A stretch of DNA of 64,000 bases from Cupriavidus sp. P-10 (GTDB taxonomy: Bacteria; Pseudomonadota; Gammaproteobacteria; Burkholderiales; Burkholderiaceae). Below, piece by piece: positions 63,937 to 64,000 of this stretch. How positions within the stretch are numbered: position 1 is the stretch's first letter; each line of letters begins with the position of its first letter. Both the position numbers and the translations under genes were made by a program. Location: assembly GCF_003402535.2 (NCBI RefSeq), contig NZ_AP025173.1:362977-426976 (forward strand), given 5' to 3'. The notes beneath the pieces are model-generated. The model searched no databases, had not been told where the DNA came from, and was given only the letters and a program-made list of their open reading frames with translations.

Positions 63937-64000
63937 ATCACCTGACTAAAGTCTCGTGCAATTCATAACGTAAACAAGCTGCCCTCTCAGGAATCCCGGC

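Overview
The window looks like an accessory replicon (plasmid or megaplasmid) of a Burkholderiales bacterium such as Cupriavidus, Achromobacter or Bordetella relatives. The G+C content is high. There are three intact and one truncated Bug-type (TctC-like) periplasmic receptors, a hallmark of that order. Catabolic operons are interleaved with many insertion sequences and integrase remnants. A parA-parB partition locus and an iteron-rich origin fill the right end. No complete tRNA, rRNA, CRISPR array or ribosomal-protein gene was seen, and no replication initiator gene lies inside the window.

Layout. 0-5.4 kb: ISL3 transposase remnant, tyrosine recombinase, an SDR gene trapped between two recombinase 3' ends, and an IS66 element with a nonsense-mutated tnpA. 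5.9-9.1 kb: DUF4345 protein and fatty-acid-hydroxylase/sterol-desaturase family protein divergent from an AraC regulator, an EthD-like small protein and an SDR scrap. 9.3-18.6 kb: GMC oxidoreductase and MHS-type transporter divergent from a P450 - [3Fe-4S] ferredoxin - ferredoxin reductase - Bug receptor - aldehyde dehydrogenase operon, closed by strong hairpins. 18.8-24.0 kb (minus): MarR regulator, gamma-carbonic-anhydrase-like protein, glcF-glcE-glcD. 24.4-30.8 kb: LysR regulator divergent from an AGPS-like FAD oxidase - CoA-transferase - Bug receptor operon, then a LacI regulator. 31.1-35.3 kb: MarR regulator, an aceE fragment, and a second P450 module whose ferredoxin is frameshifted and whose reductase is cut by an IS5-family element. 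36.0-45.1 kb: acyl-CoA dehydrogenase pair, two enoyl-CoA hydratases, CoA-transferase, aldehyde dehydrogenase, VOC protein and Bug receptor, divergent from an IclR regulator. 45.2-50.4 kb: a third ferredoxin/reductase scrap, a PIN-like fragment, decayed IS110 and IS5 elements, and a second Bug(truncated)-LacI copy. 51.0-53.2 kb: LysR regulator divergent from a hydroxylase-SRPBCC fusion. 53.2-60.4 kb: Tni transposition fragments, a MazEF pair, a catalytically incomplete integrase and three further integrase scraps. 59.6-64 kb: palindromic putative parS sites, parB, parA and the iteron origin.

How the genes fit together (inference). The catabolic genes form a plausible oxidation chain: P450 hydroxylation, GMC alcohol oxidation, aldehyde dehydrogenase, CoA-transferase activation, then acyl-CoA dehydrogenation and hydration. 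Uptake would use the MHS transporter, while the Bug proteins bind a carboxylate or related ligand. The substrate cannot be read from the sequence. A 15-bp palindrome of the form TAGGTAGSCTACCTA lies between matching -35 and -10 elements of three promoters (MHS transporter, P450 copy 1, P450 copy 2). LacI-type TGTAATCGATTRCM sites lie before the FAD-oxidase operon and also between the transporter and the first P450. These shared sites suggest the dispersed clusters are co-regulated. Repeated modules (P450 three times, Bug-LacI twice, recombinase tails several times) show that the region grew by duplication and is now decaying through IS insertions and frameshifts.
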